DNA of 64,000 nt from Lysobacter_K sp043738095. Its GTDB lineage: Bacteria; Pseudomonadota; Gammaproteobacteria; Xanthomonadales; Xanthomonadaceae. Below the pieces are notes generated by a model. That model made no database searches and was not told the origin of the DNA. It saw only the letters and a program-made list of their open reading frames with translations. Within the stretch, counting starts at the first letter, position 1; each line of letters opens with the position of its first letter. The DNA is taken from NCBI GenBank assembly GCA_043738095.1, contig JAYSZI010000012.1, positions 1 through 64,000 on the forward strand. Direction: 5' to 3'. A program made the translations under genes and the position numbers. Shown here piece after piece: positions 41,245-52,964 of this stretch.

Positions 41245-43317
41245 ATGAAACCCGTTCGCGCATTGCTTGCGCTCAGCATCACTGTCGCCGTGTTCGGCCT
41301 TGCCGGCTGCAAGAAAGAACCTAGCCCGAGCGATGCGCCCGCCACCGGCGCGATAGCACCGGCGCCGGTGGGTGAAACCGCCGACCAGTTCATTGCCCGC
41401 GTCAACGACGAGTACCGGAAGATGTATCCGGAACTGACCTCCGCGCAGTGGCTGTCGGCGACGTACATCACCGACGAAAGCCAGCTGCTGTCGGCCAAGG
41501 GCAACGAGCGTTACCTGACCCAGCTCAAGAACTGGATCGATCAGGCCAAAAAGTTCGAAGGCCAGCAGATGTCGGCCGAAACCGCGCGCGCGATCCGTCT
41601 GCTCAAGCTCGCCACCGCGATGCCGCCGCCGAAGGATCCCGCCAAATTGGCCGAGCTCACCCAGATCACCGCCAAGATGGAAGGCGTGTACGGCGCGGGT
41701 GAGTACTGCACGGGCGAAGGCGATGCCAAGACCTGCCGCCAGCTCGGCGAGCTCGAGGACGTGTTGCGCAGCAATCGCGATTACCAGGAGCAGCTCACCG
41801 CGTGGCAGGGTTGGCACACGATCTCGCCGCCGATCCGCAAGGACTACACGCGCTTCGTAGAACTGGTGAATGAAGGGGCGAAAGACCTCGGCTTTGCCGA
41901 CACCGGCGAAATGTGGCGCTCGGGCTATGACATGACGCCGGCTGAGATCGCCGCCGAAACCGATCGCCTTTGGGGCCAGGTCAAGCCGCTGTACGAGCAG
42001 TTGCATTGCTACACCGGCACGCGCCTGGATGCGAAGTACGGCGCCGACAAGGGCCACGTCGCCGGCGGCATGCTGCCCGCGCACCTGATGGGCAACATGT
42101 GGCAGCAGGACTGGGGCAATTTATGGGATGTGCTCGCGCCGTACCAGAACGCCGGCAGCCTCGACATCAATTCCGCGCTGGCCGCGCAACATCAGACCGC
42201 GTACCAAGCGCAGCTGGCGAAGAGCCCGGGCGCGTCCGCCCCGGGTGACCTTGCCCAGATCGAGCAGGACGCACAGCTCGCCACCGCCAAGCAGATGACC
42301 GAGCGCGCGCAGGATTTCTACACCTCGCTCGGGATGCCCAAACTGCCTGAGAGCTACTGGACCAAGACCCAGTTCATCAAGCCGCGCGACCGTGATGTGG
42401 TCTGCCACGCCAGCGCGTGGGACATGACCATGTCGGGCGATGTGCGCACCAAGATGTGCATCAAGCCGAACGAGGAAGACTTCACCACGATCTATCACGA
42501 GCTCGGCCACGTGTACTACTACCTGGCCTACAACAAGTTGCCGCCGCTGTTCCAGCAGGGCGCGCACGACGGCTTCCACGAAGCGATCGGCGACACCATC
42601 GTGCTCGCGATGACGCCGCAGTACCTGCAGTCGATCAATCTGGTCGGCGAGCAGCAGGTCAGCAACGAGGCATTGATCAACGCGCAGATGCGCATGGCGT
42701 TAGCGAAGGTGTCGTTCATGCCGTTCGGGCTGATGATCGACCGCTGGCGCTGGGGCGTGTTCGACGGCTCGATCAAGCCGGGCGACTACAACAAGGCGTG
42801 GTGGGATCTCAAGGCGAAGTACCAGGGCGTGGCGCCAGTGACTGCGCGCGGCGAGGAGTTCTTCGATGCCGGCGCGAAGTACCACGTGCCGGGCAATACG
42901 CCGTACACGCGCTACTTCCTCTCGCACATCCTGCAGTTCCAGTTTTACAAATCGCTGTGCGACGCGGCCGGCTACAAGGGCCCGCTGTACGAGTGCAGCT
43001 TCTACGGCAACAAGGCAGCCGGGGCGAAATTCCAGGCGATGCTGAGCAAGGGCGCGAGCCAGCCATGGCAGTCGACGATGAAAGAGCTCACCGGCGGCGA
43101 AAAGATGGACGCCTCGGCCGTGCTTGAGTACTTCGCGCCGCTGCAGACCTGGCTCAAGCAGCAGAACGAGGGCAAGAGTTGCGGTTGGCAGGCCTCGACA
43201 GCGGCCGCACCTGCGGCTGCACCGGCACCTGGGGCTGCACCAGCACCAGCGACACCAGCGACGGCACCGGCACCCTCAACGGCCCCCCCGAAGCCAGGAG
43301 CACCTGCAAAAACCTGA
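41245..43317 (+). CDS. M2 family peptidyl-dipeptidase lipoprotein (ACE homologue)
   Basis: Zinc dipeptidyl carboxypeptidase of 690 residues. A lipobox (VFGLAGC, lipidated Cys about residue 22) indicates an outer- or periplasm-facing lipoprotein. The zinc site is H418-E-L-G-H422 with third ligand E446 in GFHEAIGD, the same 28-residue spacing as in ACE. Other M2 motifs are FTTIYHELGHVYYYLAYNK and RYFLSHILQFQFYKSLC. The C-terminal 45 residues are an Ala/Pro repeat tail (APAAAPAPGAAPAPATPATA), unusual for the enzyme and perhaps a wall- or membrane-spacing linker. A terminator follows directly. Confidence 0.93.
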   Translation: MKPVRALLALSITVAVFGLAGCKKEPSPSDAPATGAIAPAPVGETADQFIARVNDEYRKMYPELTSAQWLSATYITDESQLLSAKGNERYLTQLKNWIDQAKKFEGQQMSAETARAIRLLKLATAMPPPKDPAKLAELTQITAKMEGVYGAGEYCTGEGDAKTCRQLGELEDVLRSNRDYQEQLTAWQGWHTISPPIRKDYTRFVELVNEGAKDLGFADTGEMWRSGYDMTPAEIAAETDRLWGQVKPLYEQLHCYTGTRLDAKYGADKGHVAGGMLPAHLMGNMWQQDWGNLWDVLAPYQNAGSLDINSALAAQHQTAYQAQLAKSPGASAPGDLAQIEQDAQLATAKQMTERAQDFYTSLGMPKLPESYWTKTQFIKPRDRDVVCHASAWDMTMSGDVRTKMCIKPNEEDFTTIYHELGHVYYYLAYNKLPPLFQQGAHDGFHEAIGDTIVLAMTPQYLQSINLVGEQQVSNEALINAQMRMALAKVSFMPFGLMIDRWRWGVFDGSIKPGDYNKAWWDLKAKYQGVAPVTARGEEFFDAGAKYHVPGNTPYTRYFLSHILQFQFYKSLCDAAGYKGPLYECSFYGNKAAGAKFQAMLSKGASQPWQSTMKELTGGEKMDASAVLEYFAPLQTWLKQQNEGKSCGWQASTAAAPAAAPAPGAAPAPATPATAPAPSTAPPKPGAPAKT

Positions 43318-43330
43318 TGCTCGACTCCAC

Positions 43331-43360
43331 AAAAAAGGCCGGCGCAAGCCGGCTTTTTTG
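43331..43360 (+). terminator. Rho-independent terminator after the M2 peptidase gene
   Basis: A stem GCCGGC / GCCGGC with a GCAA loop (43338-43353), preceded by A6 and followed by T6, 14 bp past the stop. Confidence 0.92.
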
Positions 43361-43438
43361 TGCTGCCCGGTAAGTACCCGAGGCTGAATTCAAAACTATT
43401 TAGAACATCCCAGTCCGGCGCCTGTCACCTTGGCCGTA

Positions 43439-43705
43439 CTACACAGCCGCGGTGGACTCACCGGATTTTTCCCGTTCCAGCAGCACCAGCTCAGCCTCGG
43501 CATCGGCCTTGACGCGATGATGCAGCGATTTGCAGCGCTCGATGCCGGCGTCGGTCAGGCGCATGCTGCCATCCTCGAGTTCAATCAGGCCGACTTCGAC
43601 CAAGCGGGCAAGCAATGCCGCCGCGTTGGGGCCGTGCTCAAGCTGCTGGTCGATCCGCTCCAGCACATCGAGCAGGGACAGCTCTTCCAAACTGATGGGG
43701 TCCAT
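43439..43705 (-). CDS. Small protein of unknown function (winged-helix-like)
   Basis: An 88-residue frame from ATG 43705. LSLLDVLERIDQQLEHGPNA followed by ALLARLVEVGLIELEDGSMRLTDAGIERC has the helix-turn-strand-strand layout of a winged-helix domain, with LTDAG typical of PadR/MarR-like wings. The C-terminus is charged and helical. The residue pattern looks coding, whereas the overlapping rightward frame does not. The frame is open further upstream, so a longer N-terminus is possible. The function is unknown. Confidence 0.6.
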   Translation of the reverse strand: MDPISLEELSLLDVLERIDQQLEHGPNAAALLARLVEVGLIELEDGSMRLTDAGIERCKSLHHRVKADAEAELVLLEREKSGESTAAV

Positions 43706-44371
43706 CTGGGCGGTCCAATACCGATCGTTGCGCCATGATGCCACGGCCGCAGGGGCCGCAGTAGCAGCGGCATACCGGCCCATGAAGGCTGTCGCTCGCC
43801 CCCACCGCTAGCCAGACCACGGTCCTGCCGGCGCGCTTCCGGCCGGGGCCGGGATGCCGCGCCGGAGCGCGATCTTCAACTCCGGCTGCCGGTTGCTTGC
43901 CACCTCAGCTAGCGGTAGTAGGCCCCGGCGATCAGGCGAGTGGCGAAGTGGCCCCGCGCGTCGAGATCGCAGTACACGACGGCCATGGGCGAATCTGCGG
44001 GTTCGACAACATCGAGCCGTCGCCGCACCCGGGCGATCCCGTTACGCGAGGCTGAACAAGACGCCAGCTAACGTAGCAGCGGTCGATGAAGCAGCTCACC
44101 GGGCGAGAAAATGGGGTCCGCCGCGGCGCTCCAATGCCCCATCCCGCTGCAGACCCGGTTGCATCAAGCGAACGAACGAAGAACGGTGCGGAAGCCAGAC
44201 AAAGGGGAGCCGCGCCCGCAAACCCGCCAGGCCGACCGCCACGCCAAACCCGATCGGCTCACCGTATTGAACCTGGGGCACGGCTAGCCGCGATCCGTTT
44301 ACCGCGCTGCAGCGGCCAACTGTGAGCGCCGTCAAAGTTTTCGGCATTTCGGCCCTGTTAGGGTCGCCGCC
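43706..44371. other. Gene-poor 666-bp stretch
   Basis: No complete gene is supported. On the minus strand, about 44057 down to 43909, an uninterrupted 48-codon frame has ordinary amino-acid composition (...RRRLDVVEPADSPMAVVYCD, then ARGHFATRLIAGAYYR, stop TAG at 43909-43911). An ATG at 43986 would give only 25 residues. This could be the end of a decayed gene. The remainder looks non-coding and probably includes the promoter of the redoxin gene. Confidence 0.5.
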
Positions 44372-44968
44372 ATGATGTTGCCTCCTGATCGTGCCCGTGG
44401 TGCCGTATGGCGCCGGCCCGTCATCGTCCTGACTTCGGCCCTGGTCGTCGCGACCGTGCTGGTGCTGCTGTTGTCGCTGCACGTACGACAATTGCGCGAG
44501 GACCAACGCTGGCTGGTCGACCGCGCGACTACCCCGTATGTGGGCATGTACGTGCCCCGGGTCTCGCTGAACGCGCTCGACGGAACCCACCGACTGCTCG
44601 GGCAGCCGCGCGCTCAGCACCAAGTGGTCTTTTTCTTCACCACCACCTGCCCCCATTGCCTTTCTTCCCTGCCGATGGTCCGGTCGATCGCCAACCAACT
44701 GGACACCGTCTCTGGCGGCAGCGCGGAGATGCTCGGCGTCGCTTACGCGGCGACACCTGTGGCCGCGGCGTACGCCCGCAAACATGCGTTGCCCTTTCCG
44801 GTGATCGCGTCGGAGGACCGCCGCACGTCGATGCTGTTCCGGGCGCGCAAGGTGCCGTTGCTCCTGGTGATCGGACGCGATGGCCGGATCCGCTATTCCC
44901 GTATCGGCGTTTTGAATTCCAAGGAAGGTGTCAATGGCGTTTTATCCGCGGTACGGAACACGGACTGA
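44372..44968 (+). CDS. Membrane-anchored periplasmic redoxin (TlpA/MauD-like, CPHC)
   Basis: Thioredoxin-fold protein of 198 residues. A single N-terminal membrane helix (about 15-37), preceded by positive residues, puts the rest in the periplasm. The active site is C93-P-H-C96 in VVFFFTTTCPHCLSSLPMV. CPHC is the DsbA-type pair, more oxidising than thioredoxin's CGPC. The cis-Pro strand is KVPLLLVIGRDGRIRYSRIG. It is followed 32 bp later by a gene for a six-cysteine secreted peptide, so its likely client is that peptide. Cytochrome c maturation is not supported by the neighbours. An ATG one codon later is an alternative start. Confidence 0.85.
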   Translation: MMLPPDRARGAVWRRPVIVLTSALVVATVLVLLLSLHVRQLREDQRWLVDRATTPYVGMYVPRVSLNALDGTHRLLGQPRAQHQVVFFFTTTCPHCLSSLPMVRSIANQLDTVSGGSAEMLGVAYAATPVAAAYARKHALPFPVIASEDRRTSMLFRARKVPLLLVIGRDGRIRYSRIGVLNSKEGVNGVLSAVRNTD

Positions 44969-45000
44969 CCGGGCGCGGATCCCACAAAGGAGATAGGCAA

Positions 45001-45222
45001 ATGAAGCAACGGACACGCAATTTACGCATCACACTGGCTGCCTTGCTGTTTTCGACCGCCATGGGGCTCGGCGCATTCCAGGTGTTCGCCGGTACGGGTG
45101 CCACCGAGCAAACCCAGGCATCGTGCGACGCCTGGGCCTGCCGCCAGGAGTGCGGTTCCATGGGCGGAGAACTCGGTCCCGGCGGGCCCGGCAAGCCCTT
45201 GCAGTGCTACTGCTGCGGTTGA
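45001..45222 (+). CDS. Small secreted cysteine-rich peptide
   Basis: A 73-residue product behind a strong ribosome-binding site (AAAGGAGA, 44986-44993). The signal peptide runs from a basic start (MKQRTRNLR) through a hydrophobic run to FQVFA at about 30. The mature part is about 43 residues and carries six cysteines (C42, C47, C51, C69, C71, C72) around a Gly/Pro-rich loop (GELGPGGPGKP), ending CYCCG. Three disulfides or a metal site are possible. The upstream redoxin is probably its disulfide partner. I know of no named family; a RiPP-like precursor, a structural subunit or a signalling peptide are all open. Confidence 0.8.
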   Translation: MKQRTRNLRITLAALLFSTAMGLGAFQVFAGTGATEQTQASCDAWACRQECGSMGGELGPGGPGKPLQCYCCG

Positions 45223-45241
45223 TCCTGCTGCGGTCTCTGCG

Positions 45242-45278
45242 ACAGGCCGGTGGAGTGATCCGCCGGCCTGTTTCATTT
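45242..45278 (+). terminator. Probable terminator after the Cys-rich peptide gene
   Basis: A perfect 9-bp stem ACAGGCCGG / CCGGCCTGT (45242-45250 with 45263-45271) and a 12-nt loop, followed by TTCATTT, 19 bp past the stop. It closes the redoxin-peptide unit. Confidence 0.75.
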
Positions 45279-45327
45279 CGGCACGGAGCCTTTGCGCGAT
45301 GCCTGAAGCCGGGGCGATACTCGGCCC

Positions 45328-46434
45328 ATGCATCGATCAGTCCTATCCGATCCCAGCCGCGATCTTGCCGCGCAACGGTTAGACCACGCTACTGCGCTGC
45401 CCGCACGCTACTACGTGGACCCCGCCATGGCGGCGCTCGACCGGCGCGCGATTTTCGACCGCGGCTGGCAGCTGCTGGCCCATATCTGCCAGCTGCAGCA
45501 GGCCGGCGACCACGTCATTGCCGACTTTGCCGGCCTGCCGGTGATCGCGGTGCGCGGCGGCGATGGCGAAATCCGCGTGTTCCACAACGTCTGCCGCCAC
45601 CGCGCCGGCCCGATCGCGCAATGCGACGGCCTCGCGGCCAAATCGCTGCGCTGCCGCTACCACGGCTGGACCTACGGCCTGGACGGTGTGCTGAAATCGG
45701 CGCCGGAAATGGGCGGCGCCCCGGACTTCAATGTCGAGGATGTACGTCTGCCGCAGCTGGCCGTGCGCGTCTGGCAAGGCATGGTGTTCGCCGCCGTGGA
45801 CGAGGCGCTGGCGCCGGATTTCAACGCGTTCGTGGCTGGCATCGATGCGCGTATCGGCGCCGACCGCGGCCTCGAGCACTACGGCCACCACCACCGCGTC
45901 GGCTACGACGTCGCCTGCAACTGGAAGGTATACGTCGACAACTATCTCGAGGGCTACCACGTCCCTCACATCCATCCTGGCCTCAACAAGCTGCTCGACT
46001 ACCGCAGCTACCTCACCGAAACCGCCGAGTGGTATTCGTTCCAGTTCAGCCCTCTCGAAAGCGCCGACGGCCTCTATGGCAGCGGCGACGCCCTGTACTA
46101 CTGGCTGTGGCCGAACACGATGCTCAACATCCTGCCCGGGCGCTTGCAGACCAACCGCGTCGTGCCGAGGGGCGTGGACCACTGCCGGGTCGAATTTGAT
46201 TTCTATTACACCTGCGACGAGTCCGGAGAGGCCCGCGCTCGCCGCGAGGCCGACCTGGCCTTCAGCGAGGAGGTGCAACTGGAAGACCTGACGATCTGCG
46301 AGGACGTGCAGCGTGGGCTCGCCTCGGGCTCCTATCAGGCCGGGCGCCTGAACCCGCTACGCGAGAACGCCGTGTACCACTTCCAGGAATTGCTGCGTGC
46401 GGTGTATCGGGAGTCTTCGGAAGCCATGCGATGA
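45328..46434 (+). CDS. Rieske-type aromatic ring-hydroxylating/demethylating oxygenase, alpha subunit
   Basis: Oxygenase of 368 residues with an N-terminal Rieske 2Fe-2S domain (C89, H91, C109, H112 in VCRHRAGPIAQC and CRYHGWTYG). The C-terminal catalytic domain has predicted iron ligands H211 and H216 in DNYLEGYHVPHIHPGL. The layout resembles choline monooxygenase/GbcA-type and carnitine monooxygenases more than large benzoate-type subunits. No ferredoxin reductase partner is seen nearby, so the electron donor is encoded elsewhere. The substrate is unknown; quaternary ammonium compounds are one guess. Confidence 0.9.
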   Translation: MHRSVLSDPSRDLAAQRLDHATALPARYYVDPAMAALDRRAIFDRGWQLLAHICQLQQAGDHVIADFAGLPVIAVRGGDGEIRVFHNVCRHRAGPIAQCDGLAAKSLRCRYHGWTYGLDGVLKSAPEMGGAPDFNVEDVRLPQLAVRVWQGMVFAAVDEALAPDFNAFVAGIDARIGADRGLEHYGHHHRVGYDVACNWKVYVDNYLEGYHVPHIHPGLNKLLDYRSYLTETAEWYSFQFSPLESADGLYGSGDALYYWLWPNTMLNILPGRLQTNRVVPRGVDHCRVEFDFYYTCDESGEARARREADLAFSEEVQLEDLTICEDVQRGLASGSYQAGRLNPLRENAVYHFQELLRAVYRESSEAMR

Positions 46435-46651
46435 GATCGTGCCGCAGTCTTGAGCCCCGCTCTACGCCCATCTTCTGTTGCGTACCCGAAGAAGCACGGT
46501 TGGCTCGGGTGCGCCCGTCGCCAGCGAAGCAACGCTGCGCTAGAAAGCGTGCGTAGTGCCCCCGGTCTAGTAGCACTGCGCTCGGCTCTCCCACCGCGTA
46601 GCGACGCAGAGCGCCGCTCTCCGACGCCCGCGCTCGCACCGGCATGCCCGC

Positions 46652-47947
46652 ATGACCTCTGACCGCCCGCTGGGCTTCTGGTCGGCCACCGCGTTGGTGG
46701 TCGGCAGCATGATCGGGTCGGGCGTGTTCCTGCTGCCGGCGGCGCTGGCGCAGTACGGCGCGGCGAGCCTGCTCGGTTGGGGCATCACGTTGTGCGGCGC
46801 GGTGTTGCTGGCGCTGACGTTTTGCCGACTGGCGATGCGCTGGCCCCAGACCGGCGGCCCGTATGTGTACGCGCGCAACGCGTTCGGCGAATTGCCGGGC
46901 TTCGTGGTCGCGTGGAGCTATTGGGTCTCGGTGTGGTGCGCGAACGCCGCGATCGCGGTTGCGTTCGCGGGAAGCATCGGTGCGATTTTCCCCGAAGCCA
47001 CGGCCACGCCAGTGCGCGCGGCCGGCTGCGCGCTGCTGGCGTTGTGGTTGTGCAGTGCGATCAACCTTGCCGGCGCGCGCCAAGCCGGCCGCATGCAGGT
47101 CGTGACCACGCTGTTGAAAGTACTGCCGCTGGTGTTGTTCGGCGGCGTCGCCTTGTGGTTCGTCGAGACCCAGCAGTTCCAGCCGTTCAACCCGACGCCC
47201 GGCAGCCTGCCGCAGGTCGCGCAGGCCACCGTCGCGCTCACGCTGTGGGCGTTCCTCGGACTTGAAGCGGCGACGGTGCCGGCCGGTTCGATCCGCGACG
47301 CCGAGCGCACGGTGCCGCGCGCGACGATCGTCGGCACGCTGATCGCGGGCATCGCCACGATCCTGGCGTGCACCGCCGTGCTCGGCTTGATTCCGGCCGA
47401 TCAACTCAAGGATTCGCAGGCGCCGATGGCCGATGCCGCGAGCCTGTTGTGGGGCCCCGCGGCCGGTATCGCGCTGGCTGCGGTCGCGGCGGTGTCGTGC
47501 TTCGGCGCGCTCAATGGCTGGGTGCTGGTGTCGGCGCAGTTGCCACTTGCGGCCGCGCGCGATGGGGTATTTCCGGCGTTGTTTGCCCGGATAGATGCAC
47601 ACGGCACGCCCGTCGTCGGCGTGCTGGTGAGCAGCGCGCTGGCCAGCGTGCTGGTGCTATCGAACTACAGCCGTTCGCTGGTGCAGGTGTTCACGTTTTC
47701 GATTCTGCTGTCCACCGCAGCGACGCTGCTGCCGTACGTGGTCAGCAGCGCGGCGTGGTCGTGGCGCGGCGCCGGCCCGAGCCGCGCGATCGCCGCCGCT
47801 GCACTGGTCTACAGCTTGTACGCATTGGCGGGGATCGGCAGCGAGTCGCTGCTGTGGGGCGCGGTGCTGGTGGCCGCGGGCCTGCCGATCTATTGGCTGG
47901 TGCGGCGCCGGCAAGGGCGTTCAGCGGTCGCACACACCGAACGCTGA
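46652..47947 (+). CDS. APC-family amino acid/polyamine permease
   Basis: Twelve-helix transporter of 431 residues. The first helix carries the substrate-binding loop VGSMIGSGVFLLPAALAQYG (about 17-36), typical of the AdiC/CadB/YjeH branch of the APC superfamily. Also seen are TGGPYVYARNAFGELPGFV near 69 and AFLGLEAATVPAGSIRDAERTVPRA near 198. The exchanged substrate cannot be told. The gene is alone, with a 217-bp featureless gap before it. Confidence 0.88.
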   Translation: MTSDRPLGFWSATALVVGSMIGSGVFLLPAALAQYGAASLLGWGITLCGAVLLALTFCRLAMRWPQTGGPYVYARNAFGELPGFVVAWSYWVSVWCANAAIAVAFAGSIGAIFPEATATPVRAAGCALLALWLCSAINLAGARQAGRMQVVTTLLKVLPLVLFGGVALWFVETQQFQPFNPTPGSLPQVAQATVALTLWAFLGLEAATVPAGSIRDAERTVPRATIVGTLIAGIATILACTAVLGLIPADQLKDSQAPMADAASLLWGPAAGIALAAVAAVSCFGALNGWVLVSAQLPLAAARDGVFPALFARIDAHGTPVVGVLVSSALASVLVLSNYSRSLVQVFTFSILLSTAATLLPYVVSSAAWSWRGAGPSRAIAAAALVYSLYALAGIGSESLLWGAVLVAAGLPIYWLVRRRQGRSAVAHTER

Positions 47948-48095
47948 GTTGCCTCTGCGGAAGAAACCGCAGCTCCCGAGCGAATACGCCTAACCCCCGG
48001 CCGCCGCAAGCGGAGCGAGCGCGCTGCCGTCACACCCCGCACGCTGCTCAATGCAGGCATGTGCAGAAATGACGATCGGCTCGTGGGCAAAATTT

Positions 48096-49373
48096 CTAAA
48101 GTGATTCCCCCGGCACCGTGCCGGCTTCGCCGCTGTACTCGGACAACGGCCGCGAGGCCCGCATCTCCCAGCGCCAGAACAGCCACGCGATCGTCAGGAA
48201 CGTCGATGCCACCGCCACTAGCCACAACGCATTGCCGCTGATCAGCGGCGACAGCACACCGGCGATCAATGCGTTCAAGACCAGACTGGTGAATGCCTGC
48301 AGCGACGACGCCGAACCGCGCTGGTGCGGGTACATGTCGAGGATCGCCAGCGTCACGATCGGGAACACCAGCGCGATCCCGAACGAATTGAGCGCGATCG
48401 GCAGTACCGCCCATGGCACCTGCAGCGTGTCGGCCAGCAACGTGTAGCCGAGGTTGAGCGCCATCGCTACTGCCGAACACGCAAATCCAATCCCGACCAG
48501 ACGCTGGCCGCTGATGCGCCCCGCCGCGCGTCCGGACACGAACGCACCAAGCACCATGCCGCCAATCATCGGCACAAAGAACCAGCCGAATTCGGCCTCA
48601 GTCAGCCGGCGTCCATCGAGACGTAGCAGGTCGAGCACGTACGCCGGCGCCGACGCGATGTACAGCCACAACGCAGCGAAATTGAACGCACTGGCCGCCG
48701 CAAGGCGCTGGAAACGTGGGTTGGTGAAAATCGCAACGTAGTCGCGCAGCAACCGTCGCGGCACCAGCGGCAGGCGCGCTTCTGGCGGGTGCGTCTCGGG
48801 CAGCCAGCGCCATACTGCCAGCAGCAGCACGGTCGCAAACACCACCAGGAACCAGAAAATCGCGGGCCAATGGCTCCAGCCGAGGATCCAGCCGCCAATC
48901 ACCGGCGCAATCGCCGGCGCGATGCCGAAGATCATCGACACCTGGCTCATCAACCGCTGCGCATCGTCGCCATGCAGCACGTCGCGGATCAGTGCCCGTC
49001 CCACGATCAGGCCGACCCCCGAACTCAATCCCTGCAGCGCGCGGAACGCGAGCAACGTGGTGAGATCCTTCGACAGCGCGCAGCCAATCGAGGCCAGCAA
49101 GAACACGAACAGCCCGCCGAGGATCACCTTGCGCCGTCCGATCGCGTCCGACAGCGGCCCATGCACCACGCTCGTCACCGCGTAGGCAATCAAATACACG
49201 CTGATCGTCTGCTGCATCGCGAGCTTGTCGGCACCGAAGTCCGTGCCCATCGCGCGGAACGCGGGGAAGATCGTGTCGATCGAGAACGGCCCGAACATCG
49301 CCAGGCCGCCGAGCAGCATGGCCAGGCGCCGCAGGGAAATCTTCGGCGTCGCGGTCGGGGTCGTGTCGGTCAC
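48096..49373 (-). CDS. MFS multidrug exporter, Bcr/CflA subfamily
   Basis: Twelve-helix major facilitator of 425 residues. It has the motif A-like GPLSDAIGRRKVILGGLFVF (about 73-92), the antiporter-type RALQGLSSGVGLIVGRALIRD in helices 4-5, and the N-terminal FGPFSIDTIFPAFRAMGTDF seen in Bcr/CflA proteins. It probably exports drugs or small metabolites by proton exchange. It is leftward, sharing a 416-bp divergent region with the gcvP riboswitch. Confidence 0.9.
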   Translation of the reverse strand: MTDTTPTATPKISLRRLAMLLGGLAMFGPFSIDTIFPAFRAMGTDFGADKLAMQQTISVYLIAYAVTSVVHGPLSDAIGRRKVILGGLFVFLLASIGCALSKDLTTLLAFRALQGLSSGVGLIVGRALIRDVLHGDDAQRLMSQVSMIFGIAPAIAPVIGGWILGWSHWPAIFWFLVVFATVLLLAVWRWLPETHPPEARLPLVPRRLLRDYVAIFTNPRFQRLAAASAFNFAALWLYIASAPAYVLDLLRLDGRRLTEAEFGWFFVPMIGGMVLGAFVSGRAAGRISGQRLVGIGFACSAVAMALNLGYTLLADTLQVPWAVLPIALNSFGIALVFPIVTLAILDMYPHQRGSASSLQAFTSLVLNALIAGVLSPLISGNALWLVAVASTFLTIAWLFWRWEMRASRPLSEYSGEAGTVPGESL

Positions 49374-49510
49374 TTTGATGCTCTAGCGGGTGATCACCGG
49401 GACGGCGAAGCGGCATGGTACGGCGGATCGCCGCAGCTGAACCCGCAGAAGCATGCAGTCCCAGGGTCGCGAGGTGCTACCGGACGGGGCGACTGCCACC
49501 CCCGAGCGGC

Positions 49511-49516
49511 TATAAT
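49511..49516 (+). promoter_or_regulatory. -10 element of the gcvP riboswitch promoter
   Basis: A perfect TATAAT, the best -10 word in the region, placed about 16 bp before the first glycine aptamer. No good -35 word is seen at the expected distance (about 49488-49493). Transcription would begin close to 49523. Confidence 0.75.
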
Positions 49517-49531
49517 CGGCCGCAAAAGCAC

Positions 49532-49619
49532 GTGGTGGGAGAAGTGGGTCAGCCTTAAACCGGATGGCCCGCTGCCGAAGACGCAACGCCCGTAATCGCT
49601 CAGGCCCCCATACCACCAC
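49532..49619 (+). promoter_or_regulatory. Glycine riboswitch, aptamer 1
   Basis: The P1 ends GTGGTGG and CCACCAC pair across the aptamer. The conserved core GCCGAAGACGCAA (about 49573-49585) and CTCAGG (about 49599-49604) match the glycine aptamer consensus. Together with aptamer 2 it forms the tandem arrangement in which glycine switches on the glycine cleavage genes. Confidence 0.9.
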
Positions 49620-49625
49620 GCGCAC

Positions 49626-49745
49626 AAACTCTGGAGAGATCGGTCGGCCCTGTTGGCCTGCACCGGCGCCGAAGGGGCACGAAGCGAACAGCCCGTATCA
49701 ACAGGCACCCGCTTCCAAACTCTCAGGCAAAAGGACAGAGGGGCG
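49626..49745 (+). promoter_or_regulatory. Glycine riboswitch, aptamer 2 and start of expression platform
   Basis: Second aptamer: CTCTGGAGAGATCGG at the 5' side, core GCCGAAGGGGCA, and the canonical 3' end ACTCTCAGGCAAAAGGACAG (about 49719-49738). A stem CGTGCG / CGCACG follows (about 49751-49766), then the gcvP ATG, which has no clear Shine-Dalgarno sequence. Control of translation or of an upstream hairpin are both possible. Confidence 0.93.
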
Positions 49746-49789
49746 CCCCGCGTGCGGCATCGCACGTCACCTGAGCGGACACCCCTGCC

Positions 49790-52699
<2,910 letters not shown>

Positions 52700-52727
52700 C
52701 GAGCGCGCTGATTCGTGGAGCAAACGC

Positions 52728-52756
52728 AGGGCCTCGCATCGCGGGGCCCTTCTGTT
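52728..52756 (+). terminator. Rho-independent terminator after gcvP
   Basis: A 10-bp stem AGGGCCTCGC / GCGGGGCCCT (one G-T pair) with loop ATC (52728-52750), then TCTGTTTTAT. It lies 28 bp past the gcvP stop. Confidence 0.88.
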
Positions 52757-52964
52757 TTATAGGCACGAATCGTACGTGGCGGGGTAACATTTTTTTTATG
52801 CTTCGGCTGCTTAGCGCGCAACGCCTGCGAGCATTTGATGGATCCGTGAACGCCTGCGCAATGCGCGCCGCACGTCGGTGCCGCATCTATACGCCCCCTT
52901 GACTTCGCATTGCGCACATTGCCTGCACCCGGCGCCACGCCGCCGTTCCCCCAGAGGAATCACC

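Noticed and set aside
43430..43738. A 102-codon plus-strand frame opposite the winged-helix-like gene
   Set aside because: The minus-strand frame has the more protein-like composition and a recognisable helix-wing pattern; the plus frame looks like its antisense shadow.
43854..44270. A 138-codon plus-strand open frame
   Set aside because: Arg/Pro/Ser-rich composition and no ribosome-binding site or motif; likely a chance frame in GC-rich DNA.
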